64,000 nucleotides of DNA, taken from NCBI GenBank assembly GCA_910587735.1, contig CAJUNT010000009.1, positions 1-64,000 of the forward strand, written 5' to 3'. Positions 1 to 7,531 of this stretch are shown in pieces. Position numbers and translations under genes: made by a program. This stretch comes from an uncultured Clostridia bacterium. GTDB taxonomy: Bacteria; Bacillota; Clostridia; Lachnospirales; Anaerotignaceae. The notes under the pieces were generated by a model. It worked only from the letters and a program-made list of their open reading frames with translations. It was not told where the DNA came from and made no database searches. Positions within the stretch are counted from its first letter, which is position 1, and each line of letters opens with the position of its first letter.

Positions 1-166
1 AAGAAATAGAAAAGTCTTTAAAAGTAAATTTTATATTTATGCATAGAAACAGCTCCTTTCTGGGAGAAAACGTTTTTTATCTAATATTATTGTACTTTCA
101 ATAAAGGGCTGTTGTCTATATCATTTTAACGTAACAGAACCAATTTTTAAGTAAGGAGGGAAAATA

Positions 167-1087
167 ATGTCAGAAGAAAAGCCTTATGGATTTACAATTA
201 CAGTACAAGGAAGAAACTTTTTAGCAAAACAAGTAGCAGGAGAACAGTTAAATATTTCAAGAGTGATGGTAGGAAGTGGAATTGCGCCAGAAGATACAAA
301 TTTGGCATATTTAACAGATTTGATACAGCCAGTGGCACAAGCAACATCAACATATCCTATTGCAGAAAAAGATACCGTTTCATTTATTGTAGAATATAGA
401 AATGATTTAAACGGCGGATTAAAAGAGGGTTTTTGGTTAAGGGAATTTGGTGTGTTTGCCAGAGATGGCGAAGATGAAATATTGATATATTATGCAACAT
501 TAGGAGATTTCCCCCAATTCGTTATAGCTTACAGAGATGGTGTTGTTGATATTAGACGATATCCTGTTACACTCAAAATATCTGATAAAATAGATATTAA
601 ATTGGAATATCCAGCACTTGCATTTGTAACAGAAGAAAGATTTTGGAAATTACTAAAAATGGAAGCAGTACCTTATTTAGAACGTATTATAAAAAATTCT
701 ACCATACAAAGGGATATTATGATACCAGCAACAGCATGGACAGAAGAAATTGCAGAGGGTGGAGGGGGAGGCGTGTGCGCTAATGTGGGGCAGAAAGATG
801 TAACGGATGAGATGATACCCATTGTAAGTATATTTCGGGAATGTATGAGTATTGCTAGAAATTGTGGTATGAGTACCACGGCAGAAACGGTAAACGGTGG
901 CGTGAAATTTTATGCAGAAGAAGCACCAGAACAAGATATTAGAGCAAGTCTTTTGTTGCTAAGGGCAAGCGGAGGTAGTGGTACATATATTAACAACATG
1001 GCAAGCGATGAAGAAGTACAGGAAATGCTTAACGAGGTATTTGGCAGTACAACAACTACACCAGAAACACCAGAGGAAAGTGCTTAA
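167..1087 (+). CDS. phage tail-collar fibre protein
   Basis: This 306-residue protein begins with a region typical of phage tail-collar fibre proteins (residues about 8-140: a GFTITVQGRNFLAKQ-like start and the FWLREFGVFARD motif). Such proteins join the baseplate to the receptor-binding fibre. A second region (about 185-285) contains IPATAW, VTDEM, a central A..CG motif and a final hydrophobic strand. The same pattern recurs in the next gene, so it is probably a fibre or adaptor domain. A glycine run lies near residue 198. The start has a strong ribosome site (AAGGAGGG, 6 bp upstream). The gene stands first in a prophage tail-lysis block and is followed by a small intrinsic terminator. The family call is good; host specificity cannot be read from the sequence. 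Confidence 0.85.
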   Translation: MSEEKPYGFTITVQGRNFLAKQVAGEQLNISRVMVGSGIAPEDTNLAYLTDLIQPVAQATSTYPIAEKDTVSFIVEYRNDLNGGLKEGFWLREFGVFARDGEDEILIYYATLGDFPQFVIAYRDGVVDIRRYPVTLKISDKIDIKLEYPALAFVTEERFWKLLKMEAVPYLERIIKNSTIQRDIMIPATAWTEEIAEGGGGGVCANVGQKDVTDEMIPIVSIFRECMSIARNCGMSTTAETVNGGVKFYAEEAPEQDIRASLLLLRASGGSGTYINNMASDEEVQEMLNEVFGSTTTTPETPEESA

Positions 1088-1088
1088 T

Positions 1089-1112
1089 AAGGGGAGATTC
1101 TCCCCTTTTTTA
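1089..1112 (+). terminator. intrinsic terminator after tail-collar gene
   Basis: AAGGGGAG and CTCCCCTT form an 8-bp stem around a 2-nt gap (ATT region), followed by a T-run. It lies just after the stop codon and inside the prophage gene block, so it may reduce rather than stop transcription of the next genes. Confidence 0.75.
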
Positions 1113-1132
1113 TATGGAAAAGAGGTGTAAAA

Positions 1133-1537
1133 ATGAAATTTACGGTATTTGAACAAATTAAAAAGTCTTTGGAAAGTGTGAAACGTTATGCATTGGGTGA
1201 AATTGGTAATGTAGCAAATGCTACTGTTGAGGCGGTAGAGGAAATCGCAGGAGAACTAAATCAGAAAGCGGACAAGCCACAATATTATACAACAACAATA
1301 CCAGTGGAGGGTTGGGAAAGTGACAACGCATATTATTCAAAATATTATGATATTGGAGTAGAAGGCATAACAGAAAATGATAGAGCAGATTTGATATTAC
1401 TGCAACAAAGTATAAAAACAGCAGGAGAATGCGGTTTTTGCAGTATTACAGAAACGCTTGCAGGAAAAATCAGAGTTAGAACAATGACAGTACCAACACA
1501 GCCATTAACAGCAGAAATTATATTAAAGAAAGGGTGA
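1133..1537 (+). CDS. phage tail fibre-associated protein
   Basis: This 134-residue protein lies between the tail-collar gene and the spike gene. The first 45 residues look helical (FEQIKKSLESVKRYALGEI). Residues about 48-132 resemble the C-terminal part of the preceding tail-collar protein: IP, then W, then (V/I)T+, then A-x-x-CG, then T-x-x-G, then a proline and a closing A-x-hydrophobic strand. I infer a shared structural domain for trimer or fibre assembly. No enzyme motif is visible. AGAGGTG precedes the ATG. The downstream gene begins four bases after this stop, so the two are probably translated together. Confidence 0.7.
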   Translation: MKFTVFEQIKKSLESVKRYALGEIGNVANATVEAVEEIAGELNQKADKPQYYTTTIPVEGWESDNAYYSKYYDIGVEGITENDRADLILLQQSIKTAGECGFCSITETLAGKIRVRTMTVPTQPLTAEIILKKG

Positions 1538-1541
1538 TAGT

Positions 1542-2774
1542 ATGGCACTTGGTATCGTAAATGTAACAGAAAATGGAATTACTCCTATTGAAAAAGGTGG
1601 AACAGGTAAAACCACAGCAGGCGAGGCATTAAAAGCATTAGGAGGATTTTCTGAAAGAGGTGGGACAATTACAGGGGATGTTACTATTAATGAAAATGTA
1701 ATAATGAAAAAAACAGTACAAGAAGGGTACAACACCACAGCAAGCGGTTCTGCTTCCCATGCAGAAGGAGTTGATAGCATAGCAAACGGTTCATTTTCTC
1801 ATGCAGAAGGTTGGGAAACTACAACAAGCGATGAAGCTACATCTGCTCATGCGGAAGGATACAAAACTACAGTAAGCGGCAGTTATGCCCATGCAGAAGG
1901 AAAAGAAACAATAGCAAGTGGTCGCTATTCCCATGCAGAAGGTTGGGGTACAGAAGCATCAGGAAATTATGCTCATGCACAAGGTGCTTTTACAGAAGCA
2001 AGAGCAACACATTCTTTTACAGCAGGAAATGAAACATTAGCAGCAGCAGAAAATCAGTTTGTAATTGGTACTGCAAATAAAGAAAGTACAGACAAAAATG
2101 ATATATTTATAATAGGAAATGGTATTACACGAAATTCAGCAAGTGCTATGTCTAATTGCTTGCGAGTAACAAAATCAAGTGGTGTTTATTCTAATAGTAC
2201 ATATCACTCAACTGGTGCAGACTATGCCGAATATTTTCAATGGAAAGATAGAAATAGCAACTATGAGGATAGAGTGGGACTGTTTGTTACGCTTGATGGG
2301 GAAGAAATCAGTATTGCAAAGCCAAATGATGATATATTGGGTATTGTGTCGGCTTGTCCTTCTGTTTGTGGGGAATCGCACCAAGACCAATGGAAAGATA
2401 TGTATATAACAGATATTTATGGACGTCCTATATTGGAAGAAATTACTATTCCAGATGAATTTATCATGTTGCCAGACCCACAAAATCCAGAAAAAACAAT
2501 CAAGACACTCATTCAAGAGGCACATACAGAAATCAGACAAAAACTCAATGAAAATTATGACAGTACACAACGATATATACCACGTTCAAAACGTCCAGAA
2601 TGGTCAGCGGTAGGATTGTTAGGAAAATTGGTTGTAATAGATGATGGTGTATGTAAAGTAAATGATTGGTGTACTGCTGGTGAAGGCGGTATTGCTGTAA
2701 AGTCTGAACAAAAGACACGTTTTAAAGTAATGGCTAGATTAGACCAAAATCATATTAGAGTAATGATGTTGTAA
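1542..2774 (+). CDS. phage tail spike with YadA-head-like repeats and Peptidase_G2 domain
   Basis: This 410-residue protein has three parts. Residues 1-60 are an N-terminal attachment segment (ITPIEKGGTGKTTAGEALKALGG). Residues about 65-170 hold at least six copies of a roughly 14-residue repeat built on (S/A)HAEG with ASG or SG turns, as in YadA/Hia trimeric adhesin heads. Residues about 190-410 match the Peptidase_G2 (IMC autoproteolytic cleavage) family, with GADYAEYFQW near residue 228 and the WSAVGLLGKLVV and RFKVMARL strands near the end. In that family the C-terminal domain assists trimer folding and cuts itself off. The gene probably encodes the receptor-binding spike of the prophage or tail-like particle. 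I cannot assign the catalytic residues with certainty. Confidence 0.82.
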   Translation: MALGIVNVTENGITPIEKGGTGKTTAGEALKALGGFSERGGTITGDVTINENVIMKKTVQEGYNTTASGSASHAEGVDSIANGSFSHAEGWETTTSDEATSAHAEGYKTTVSGSYAHAEGKETIASGRYSHAEGWGTEASGNYAHAQGAFTEARATHSFTAGNETLAAAENQFVIGTANKESTDKNDIFIIGNGITRNSASAMSNCLRVTKSSGVYSNSTYHSTGADYAEYFQWKDRNSNYEDRVGLFVTLDGEEISIAKPNDDILGIVSACPSVCGESHQDQWKDMYITDIYGRPILEEITIPDEFIMLPDPQNPEKTIKTLIQEAHTEIRQKLNENYDSTQRYIPRSKRPEWSAVGLLGKLVVIDDGVCKVNDWCTAGEGGIAVKSEQKTRFKVMARLDQNHIRVMML

Positions 2775-2775
2775 T

Positions 2776-2796
2776 AAGGCGTAAAGCCTTTTTTTA
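2776..2796 (+). terminator. small intrinsic terminator after spike gene
   Basis: AAGGC and GCCTT pair around a 5-nt loop and are followed by a long T-run. The stem is short, so it may be leaky. Confidence 0.6.
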
Positions 2797-2854
2797 ATTG
2801 TGATACTTTTTGAGATGTTTTATTGTATACGATATTGCTAAAGGAGGTGAGTGT

Positions 2855-3106
2855 ATGGAGTGGGAGGTTGTAACGGTTATTATTGCATTGGTGGGGCTTT
2901 TAACAACAGTGACAAAGCCTATTATGAATTTGACAAATACCATTACAAAATTAAATGATACTTGTGAGCATTTAGAGTCAAAAATGGAAAAATTTGAAAA
3001 TCATAATCATGATAGTCATGTAAGACTATGGAACCATAATAATGAGCAAGACGAACAGTTAGCAGAACATGAAAATAGAATTAGTATATTAGAAGAAAGA
3101 AAGTAA
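2855..3106 (+). CDS. XhlA-like phage membrane/coiled-coil protein
   Basis: This 83-residue protein has one N-terminal hydrophobic segment (residues about 5-20). A polar, heptad-like region rich in Glu, His and Asn follows (residues 25-83, ending HENRISILEERK). That layout and the position just before a holin match haemolysin XhlA-type proteins of Gram-positive prophages, which assist lysis. I chose the ATG at 2855 because AAAGGAGGTG lies at the right distance. An in-frame start 45 bp upstream lacks a ribosome site. The function is inferred from topology and context. Confidence 0.65.
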   Translation: MEWEVVTVIIALVGLLTTVTKPIMNLTNTITKLNDTCEHLESKMEKFENHNHDSHVRLWNHNNEQDEQLAEHENRISILEERK

Positions 3107-3111
3107 ATAGC

Positions 3112-3375
3112 ATGAGAATCAACTGGAAAGTGAGAGTAAAAAATCCATATTTTTGGTTTGGGCTGGTTGCGATAGTGTTAGCAGCAGTTGGCGCAAAACC
3201 AGAAATGTTTACAAGTTGGACGATATTAGTAGGACAAGTAAGAGAATTGTTCAGTAATCCCTTTGCATTGGGGTGTGTGGTAGTAGCTGTTGTGGGCTAT
3301 ATCAATGACCCTACTACACAAGGTATTACAGACAGTAAGCAAGCATTGACATACAATAAGCCAAAAAAGGATTGA
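3112..3375 (+). CDS. phage holin, phi-LC3 type
   Basis: This 87-residue protein begins INWKVRVKNPYFWFGLV and carries two hydrophobic segments (about 12-28 and 48-65). It has the GYINDPTTQGITDS motif typical of phi-LC3 family holins and a short charged tail. Holins open the membrane so that the amidase can reach the wall. The gene starts five bases after the XhlA-like gene with only a weak ribosome site, so translation is probably coupled. The amidase follows directly. Confidence 0.88.
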   Translation: MRINWKVRVKNPYFWFGLVAIVLAAVGAKPEMFTSWTILVGQVRELFSNPFALGCVVVAVVGYINDPTTQGITDSKQALTYNKPKKD

Positions 3376-3385
3376 GGTGATAAAC

Positions 3386-4087
3386 ATGGAACTGGGAATA
3401 ATGGGTATAGAATATTATGAAATACCAGCACATATAAGCAATTATACAAAGGGTAGAAAGCAAAATATAAAATACATTGTAGTACATTACACTGCAAATG
3501 ATGGTGATACTGCAAGAAATAACGGCAATTATTTCAGTCAGCCTAATAGAAATGCTTCGGCGCATTATTTTGTAGATGAAAATGAAATCATACAAAGTGT
3601 GAAAGATACTAATACGGCATGGCATTGTGGTGCAAAAAGCTACAAGCACCCAAAATGCAGAAATGACAACAGCGTAGGTATTGAAATGTGTAGCGAAAAA
3701 GATGATAAAGGACAATACTATATCAATCAAGCAACACAAAATAGAACGATTAGACTAATCAAAGTGCTTATGGGAAAATACAACATACCAATAGAAAATG
3801 TACTTAGACATTATGATGTCACTGGAAAAATTTGTCCTGAACCTTTTGTTAGAAATCAAGTACAATGGTTGGATTTTAAAAAAAGGCTGAGTGAAGAAAA
3901 GGAAGGCGGTGCAGATATGATATACAATTACATGGACGAAAATATGCCAGATTGGGCTAAGCCTACAATACAAAAGCTGATTGACAAGGGCGCATTGAAG
4001 GGGAATGAAAAAGGTGAATTGATGTTGACAGATGTGATGTTGAGAATATTTGTAGCAAATGACAGAATGGGTTTATATGACAGATGA
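3386..4087 (+). CDS. phage endolysin, N-acetylmuramoyl-L-alanine amidase (Amidase_2)
   Basis: This 233-residue endolysin has an Amidase_2 (PGRP-like) zinc hydrolase domain in residues about 8-165. It shows the first zinc His in IVVHYTAN, the HYFVDENE strand, AWHCG, and the later His in RHYDVTGKICP. It cleaves the bond between N-acetylmuramic acid and L-alanine. The last 55 residues (DWAKPTIQKLIDKG, then MLTDVMLRIFVANDRMGLYD) form a small C-terminal module often found on clostridial prophage amidases, probably for wall binding. The ATG at 3386 is preferred because AGGTGA lies just upstream; an upstream GTG overlaps that site. This is the last lysis gene. Confidence 0.9.
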   Translation: MELGIMGIEYYEIPAHISNYTKGRKQNIKYIVVHYTANDGDTARNNGNYFSQPNRNASAHYFVDENEIIQSVKDTNTAWHCGAKSYKHPKCRNDNSVGIEMCSEKDDKGQYYINQATQNRTIRLIKVLMGKYNIPIENVLRHYDVTGKICPEPFVRNQVQWLDFKKRLSEEKEGGADMIYNYMDENMPDWAKPTIQKLIDKGALKGNEKGELMLTDVMLRIFVANDRMGLYDR

Positions 4088-4442
4088 AACTGAAAGAAAT
4101 AAATATAAAAAATGATATGAAAAACTTTCTCTATATATGTATGAAATGCATTTGATTAGAAACTAGATAGTAACAAAATGAAAAGAAAAGGTTTAAAAAT
4201 CAATGTTTTAAGTTCAGCAAGAGATAATTTTACAAAAAACAATACCCCCAAGAATGTTGTATTCTTGGGGATTTTTTTAATTTCTCTGTTATATTTGATT
4301 TTAATTTTTCAATTTCTATTATGGATAATTTACTTAATTTGAAGATGTAATTGTTTCATATAATAAAATCTCTAGATTTACTAGAGGTCAAAAAAATAAT
4401 ATATGCAGATTTCTCAAAATACATTAAGGATTTTTTATTTTT
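4088..4442. other. intergenic region at prophage end
   Basis: About 355 bp without a convincing gene lie between the endolysin and an opposing gene. The only clear element is the terminator at 4246-4279. I could not identify an attachment-site repeat from this window alone, because the left end of the prophage is outside it. Confidence 0.5.
4246..4279 (+). terminator. intrinsic terminator closing the prophage lysis genes
   Basis: CCCCAAGAAT and ATTCTTGGGG form a perfect 10-bp stem with a 5-nt loop, followed by seven Ts. Confidence 0.88.
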
Positions 4443-5030
4443 TTAATCAATCATTCTAAATTTTAGACATCTTTTTGATTTTTGAATGATATTTTCAATA
4501 CCTGTTTTTTCTGCAAAATAGAGTTGTTTATTTAAAAGCTCATATTGTTTGTCTTTTGATATGCATTTGAATATATCTTCTAAATCCATATCTTGCAATG
4601 GAGTACCTCTTGATAAATCCATGAGTTGTATATTAAGCCATTCTCTCCATAAGTCATGAAATAAATGTTTGCTGTTCGTATAAATTGTAGTTTGTTCAAA
4701 ACCATCTTGAATTCTAATATATTGCAATACCGCAAAACCATATTTTCCGATATCTACAACTACTATGTCACAATATTTATATATTTCTGTAAATGCATCT
4801 GCAACTTTTTGACAATTCTTTTTTTCTTCTTCTGTAATATGTATTTGATTTTTTGCAGGCTGTTCTTTTTGTAATATTTGATGACACTCTATTTCAAATG
4901 CACTACCATCTTCAAAAAATATTTGAAAAGTATCTTCTTTGTCATTTGTTTCAATATCCCTTATGTCCATGGTGTTTTCCTCGTTCAGTAAATGAAAAAT
5001 TTTGTCTTTAAAACATTCTAAGTTTATCAT
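4443..5030 (-). CDS. protein of unknown function
   Basis: This 195-residue acidic protein runs opposite to the prophage genes. I do not recognise its family. The N-terminal third has short strands (TFQIFFEDGSAFEIECHQIL) that look like a small beta-sheet domain binding or measuring something. The rest is mostly helical (KKNCQKVADAFTEIYKYCD, WREWLNIQLMDLS). There is no signal peptide, membrane segment or catalytic motif. The start is supported by AAAGGAG 8 bp upstream. It may be a lysogenic cargo gene or a chromosomal gene flanking the prophage end. Confidence 0.6.
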   Translation of the reverse strand: MINLECFKDKIFHLLNEENTMDIRDIETNDKEDTFQIFFEDGSAFEIECHQILQKEQPAKNQIHITEEEKKNCQKVADAFTEIYKYCDIVVVDIGKYGFAVLQYIRIQDGFEQTTIYTNSKHLFHDLWREWLNIQLMDLSRGTPLQDMDLEDIFKCISKDKQYELLNKQLYFAEKTGIENIIQKSKRCLKFRMID

Positions 5031-5276
5031 TTTTATTTTCTCCTTTGATATTTTTTACTAATCCTTTTTCTTTCATTTTATCGCCTATTTTATAAGCTAA
5101 GTAGACTATAAAAGTATTAATATGGTGAGAAAAGACCGAAAATTTACGTCCATAAAATCACTCCAATTTAAATATATTGTATATTTAAATTATACATATT
5201 ATGATTTATAATATTCTAAAATAGATATATTATATATCTACAATATTTTTTAAATCATTAAGTAAGGTAAGTAAAT

Positions 5277-5609
5277 ATGAAAGTTGCTGTAATAGGTTCA
5301 AGAGGATTATGTGTAAATTGTTTGGATGATTATATGCCGACAGGAGTTACTGAAATAATATCTGGCAGAGCGAAGGGTATAGATAGTTGTGCAAAAGAAT
5401 ATGCTGTTACACATAATTTAAGTATAATAGAATTTTTACCAGAATATGAGAAATATGGGCGTGCTGCTCCATTAAAAAGAAATATTTCCATTATTGAAAA
5501 TGCTGATATGGTATTAGCTTTTTGGGATGGAGTTTCTCATGGAACAAAATTTGTAATTGATAAATGTAAAAATTATGATATTCCAATTATTGTTTATATA
5601 ATGAAGTAA
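5277..5609 (+). CDS. small SLOG-fold (DprA/YpsA-like) nucleotide-binding protein
   Basis: This 110-residue protein starts with KVAVIGSRG, then has EIISGRAKGIDSCAKEYA, then ENADMVLAFWDGVSHGTKFVIDKC. That order (GxR loop, GgAxGiD motif, aDxvlafwdg and the SxGT turn) is the SLOG superfamily Rossmann-like fold seen in DprA, YpsA and the LOG-like family, which bind nucleotides or DNA. It is a single-domain version, with no DprA winged-helix or other partner fused. Some stand-alone SLOG proteins are sensors in anti-phage systems, but nothing here proves that. The upstream 240 bp are very AT-rich, and the gene ends before a two-way terminator shared with proS. Confidence 0.72.
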   Translation: MKVAVIGSRGLCVNCLDDYMPTGVTEIISGRAKGIDSCAKEYAVTHNLSIIEFLPEYEKYGRAAPLKRNISIIENADMVLAFWDGVSHGTKFVIDKCKNYDIPIIVYIMK

Positions 5610-5627
5610 TAAAGAAATAAAATATAA

Positions 5628-5668
5628 AAACACCTCCTAAACATAATATGTTTAAGAAGTGTTTTTTC
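5628..5668. terminator. bidirectional intrinsic terminator between SLOG gene and proS
   Basis: An imperfect stem (AACACCTCCTAAACAT with ATGTTTAAGAAGTGTT) is flanked by A-runs on the left and T-runs on the right. It can therefore end transcription from both converging genes. Confidence 0.8.
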
Positions 5669-5682
5669 ATAAAAGGCAGTTT

Positions 5683-7119
5683 TTAATATGCTCTACCCCA
5701 ATAAATCATATGTTTTGCAGGTTTACCACAGCAAACGCAAGTATCTGAAATATGTTCCTGTTCAAAAGGAATACAACGAGAAGTAGCACCTGTTTTTTCT
5801 TTAATGGCATCTTCACAAGCTTGGTCACCACACCACATTGCTTTTATAAAACCAGGAGTTTCATTGATTTGTCTTTCGAATTCCTCCATTGTTTTCGCAA
5901 CATATGTTTTAGAGTCACGACGTTCTGTTGCTCTCTGCAAAAGATTTTGTTGTATTTCATCTAAAAGCTGTGTCACTCTTGTCTGCAAATTATCTATAGA
6001 AACAATTTCTTTTTCTCCAGTGTCACGGCGAGCAAGTACAACTTGATTTTTTTCAATATCTTTAGGACCAATTTCCAGACGAATAGGAACGCCTTTCATT
6101 TCATATTCACTAAATTTCCAGCCCGCAGATTTATCACTATCATCCAATTTGATTCTAGCAACAGAAGAAAGCATTGTTTTCAATTCTTCTGCTTTTTGCA
6201 ATACGCCCTCTTTATGTTGTGCAATCGGTATCATAATCACTTGTGTAGGTGCAATTTTTGGAGGAAGTACAAGTCCACTATTATCTCCATGCACCATAAT
6301 AATTGCACCAATTAAGCGTGTAGTAGTACCCCAAGATGTTTGATGCACATATTGCAGTTGATTATTTTTATCTGTATATTGTATTTCAAATGCTTTTGCA
6401 AAACCATCACCAAAATTGTGACTTGTACCAGACTGCAATGCTTTACCATCGTGCATTAAACTTTCTATAGTATAAGTTGCTTTTGCGCCAGCAAAGCGTT
6501 CTTTTGCAGTTTTTTCTCCTTTTATAACAGGTATTGCAAGCACATCTCGACAAAAATCAGCATAAACATTTAACATTTTAATGGTTTCCTCTTGTGCTTC
6601 TTCTGCCGTAGCATGTGCAGTATGTCCTTCCTGCCATAAAAATTCAGTTGTTCTCAAAAAAGGTCTGGTTGTTTTTTCCCAGCGTACAACAGAACACCAT
6701 TGATTATAAAGTTTTGGCAAATCTCTATAAGATTGTATAATATTAGAATAATGTTCACAAAATAATGTTTCAGAAGTAGGACGAACACAAATTCTTTCTT
6801 GCAATTCTGTTTCACCACCATGTGTTACCCATGCTACTTCAGGTGCAAATCCTTCCACATGGTCTTTTTCTTTTTGTAAAAGGCTTTCTGGTATAAACAT
6901 AGGCATATAAACATTTTCATGTCCTGTTTGTTTAAAACGTTCGTCCATTTGCTTTTGAAGCAGTTCCCATATAGCATAGCCATAAGGTCGTATAATCATA
7001 CAGCCTTTTAATTGGGAATAGTCTGTTAAATCTGCTTTTTTTACAACATCAGTATACCATTGTGCAAAGTCCTTTTCCATGTCGGTAATTGCTTCTACTA
7101 ATTTTTTTTCTTTTGCCAT
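5683..7119 (-). CDS. proS: prolyl-tRNA synthetase, archaeal/eukaryote-like type
   Basis: This 478-residue class II synthetase attaches proline to tRNA(Pro). It lacks the large insertion domain of the E. coli type. It matches the shorter archaeal/eukaryote-like form, with RWEKTTRPFLRTTEFLWQEG at about residues 150-170 and a cysteine-rich C-terminal domain (CGDQAC, CVCCGKPAKH) ending in tyrosine. I chose the ATG at 7119 because AGGAGGA lies 8 bp upstream. An extension to 7188 would run back through the leader terminator. The 5' leader is a T-box riboswitch, so expression should rise when uncharged tRNA(Pro) accumulates. The gene is monocistronic. Confidence 0.96.
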   Translation of the reverse strand: MAKEKKLVEAITDMEKDFAQWYTDVVKKADLTDYSQLKGCMIIRPYGYAIWELLQKQMDERFKQTGHENVYMPMFIPESLLQKEKDHVEGFAPEVAWVTHGGETELQERICVRPTSETLFCEHYSNIIQSYRDLPKLYNQWCSVVRWEKTTRPFLRTTEFLWQEGHTAHATAEEAQEETIKMLNVYADFCRDVLAIPVIKGEKTAKERFAGAKATYTIESLMHDGKALQSGTSHNFGDGFAKAFEIQYTDKNNQLQYVHQTSWGTTTRLIGAIIMVHGDNSGLVLPPKIAPTQVIMIPIAQHKEGVLQKAEELKTMLSSVARIKLDDSDKSAGWKFSEYEMKGVPIRLEIGPKDIEKNQVVLARRDTGEKEIVSIDNLQTRVTQLLDEIQQNLLQRATERRDSKTYVAKTMEEFERQINETPGFIKAMWCGDQACEDAIKEKTGATSRCIPFEQEHISDTCVCCGKPAKHMIYWGRAY

Positions 7120-7150
7120 TGTTATCATTCCTCCTATATTATAAAACACA

Positions 7151-7385
7151 AAAAAAAGACTTGATTTCCCCAAAAATAAAGGGACCAAGTCACGGCGGTG
7201 CCACCCTAGTTGATAATACTAGTATTATCCTCTCTTTACTTTATAACGCAAGTAATACGCCGTGATTTTTGTCACAGAACTCAAAAAGCAGGTTCAAAAA
7301 GATTTGTTTAGGCTTTCAGCAAACGCCTTTTCTCTGTACACAAAGAGCTTTTTTACTAGTCTTTTATCAATGTTTTTTACTATTT
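7151..7385 (-). promoter_or_regulatory. T-box riboswitch leader of proS
   Basis: Read on the minus strand, the leader contains AGAGAAAAGGCG, CTGAAAGCC and a GAACCTGC segment. It then has a stem III palindrome (GATAATACTAGTATTATC, 7212-7229) and the T-box AGGGTGGCACCGCCG (7193-7207). A terminator follows (GACTTGGTCCC with GGGGAAATCAAGTC and eight Ts, 7151-7191). The T-box sequence can pair with the tRNA NCCA end and form the antiterminator. The candidate specifier CCT (7290-7292) is a proline codon and follows GAA as in many T-boxes. The T-box and terminator are seen directly; the specifier call is inference. Confidence 0.92.
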
Positions 7386-7391
7386 TTTTTA

Positions 7392-7420
7392 ATGATACAT
7401 ACAGTATAACAAAAAGTCAA
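7392..7420 (-). promoter_or_regulatory. sigma-A promoter of proS
   Basis: TTGACT (7415-7420) and TATCAT (7392-7397) are separated by exactly 17 bp on the minus strand and lie just upstream of the T-box leader. Confidence 0.75.
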
Positions 7421-7467
7421 GAGAAATTTTAAATATTCTATTGTTATATGTATTTTTACAATAATAA

Positions 7468-7496
7468 TTGCGGTTTTTTTTGCAAAATGCTATACT
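7468..7496 (+). promoter_or_regulatory. sigma-A promoter of the M29 aminopeptidase gene
   Basis: TTGCGG (7468-7473) and TATACT (7491-7496) are separated by 17 bp and lie 35 bp upstream of the start codon. Confidence 0.75.
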
Positions 7497-7531
7497 GAAA
7501 AAAATAATATGATAGAAAGGAATATCACAAT

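Noticed and set aside
1..166. Possible upstream gene end or attachment site at the window start
   Set aside because: No frame with protein-like content and no repeat partner was found; only the ribosome site of the next gene is clear.
1740..2000. CRISPR-like repeats
   Set aside because: The repeats are in frame, degenerate, without spacers, and encode the (S/A)HAEG protein repeats.
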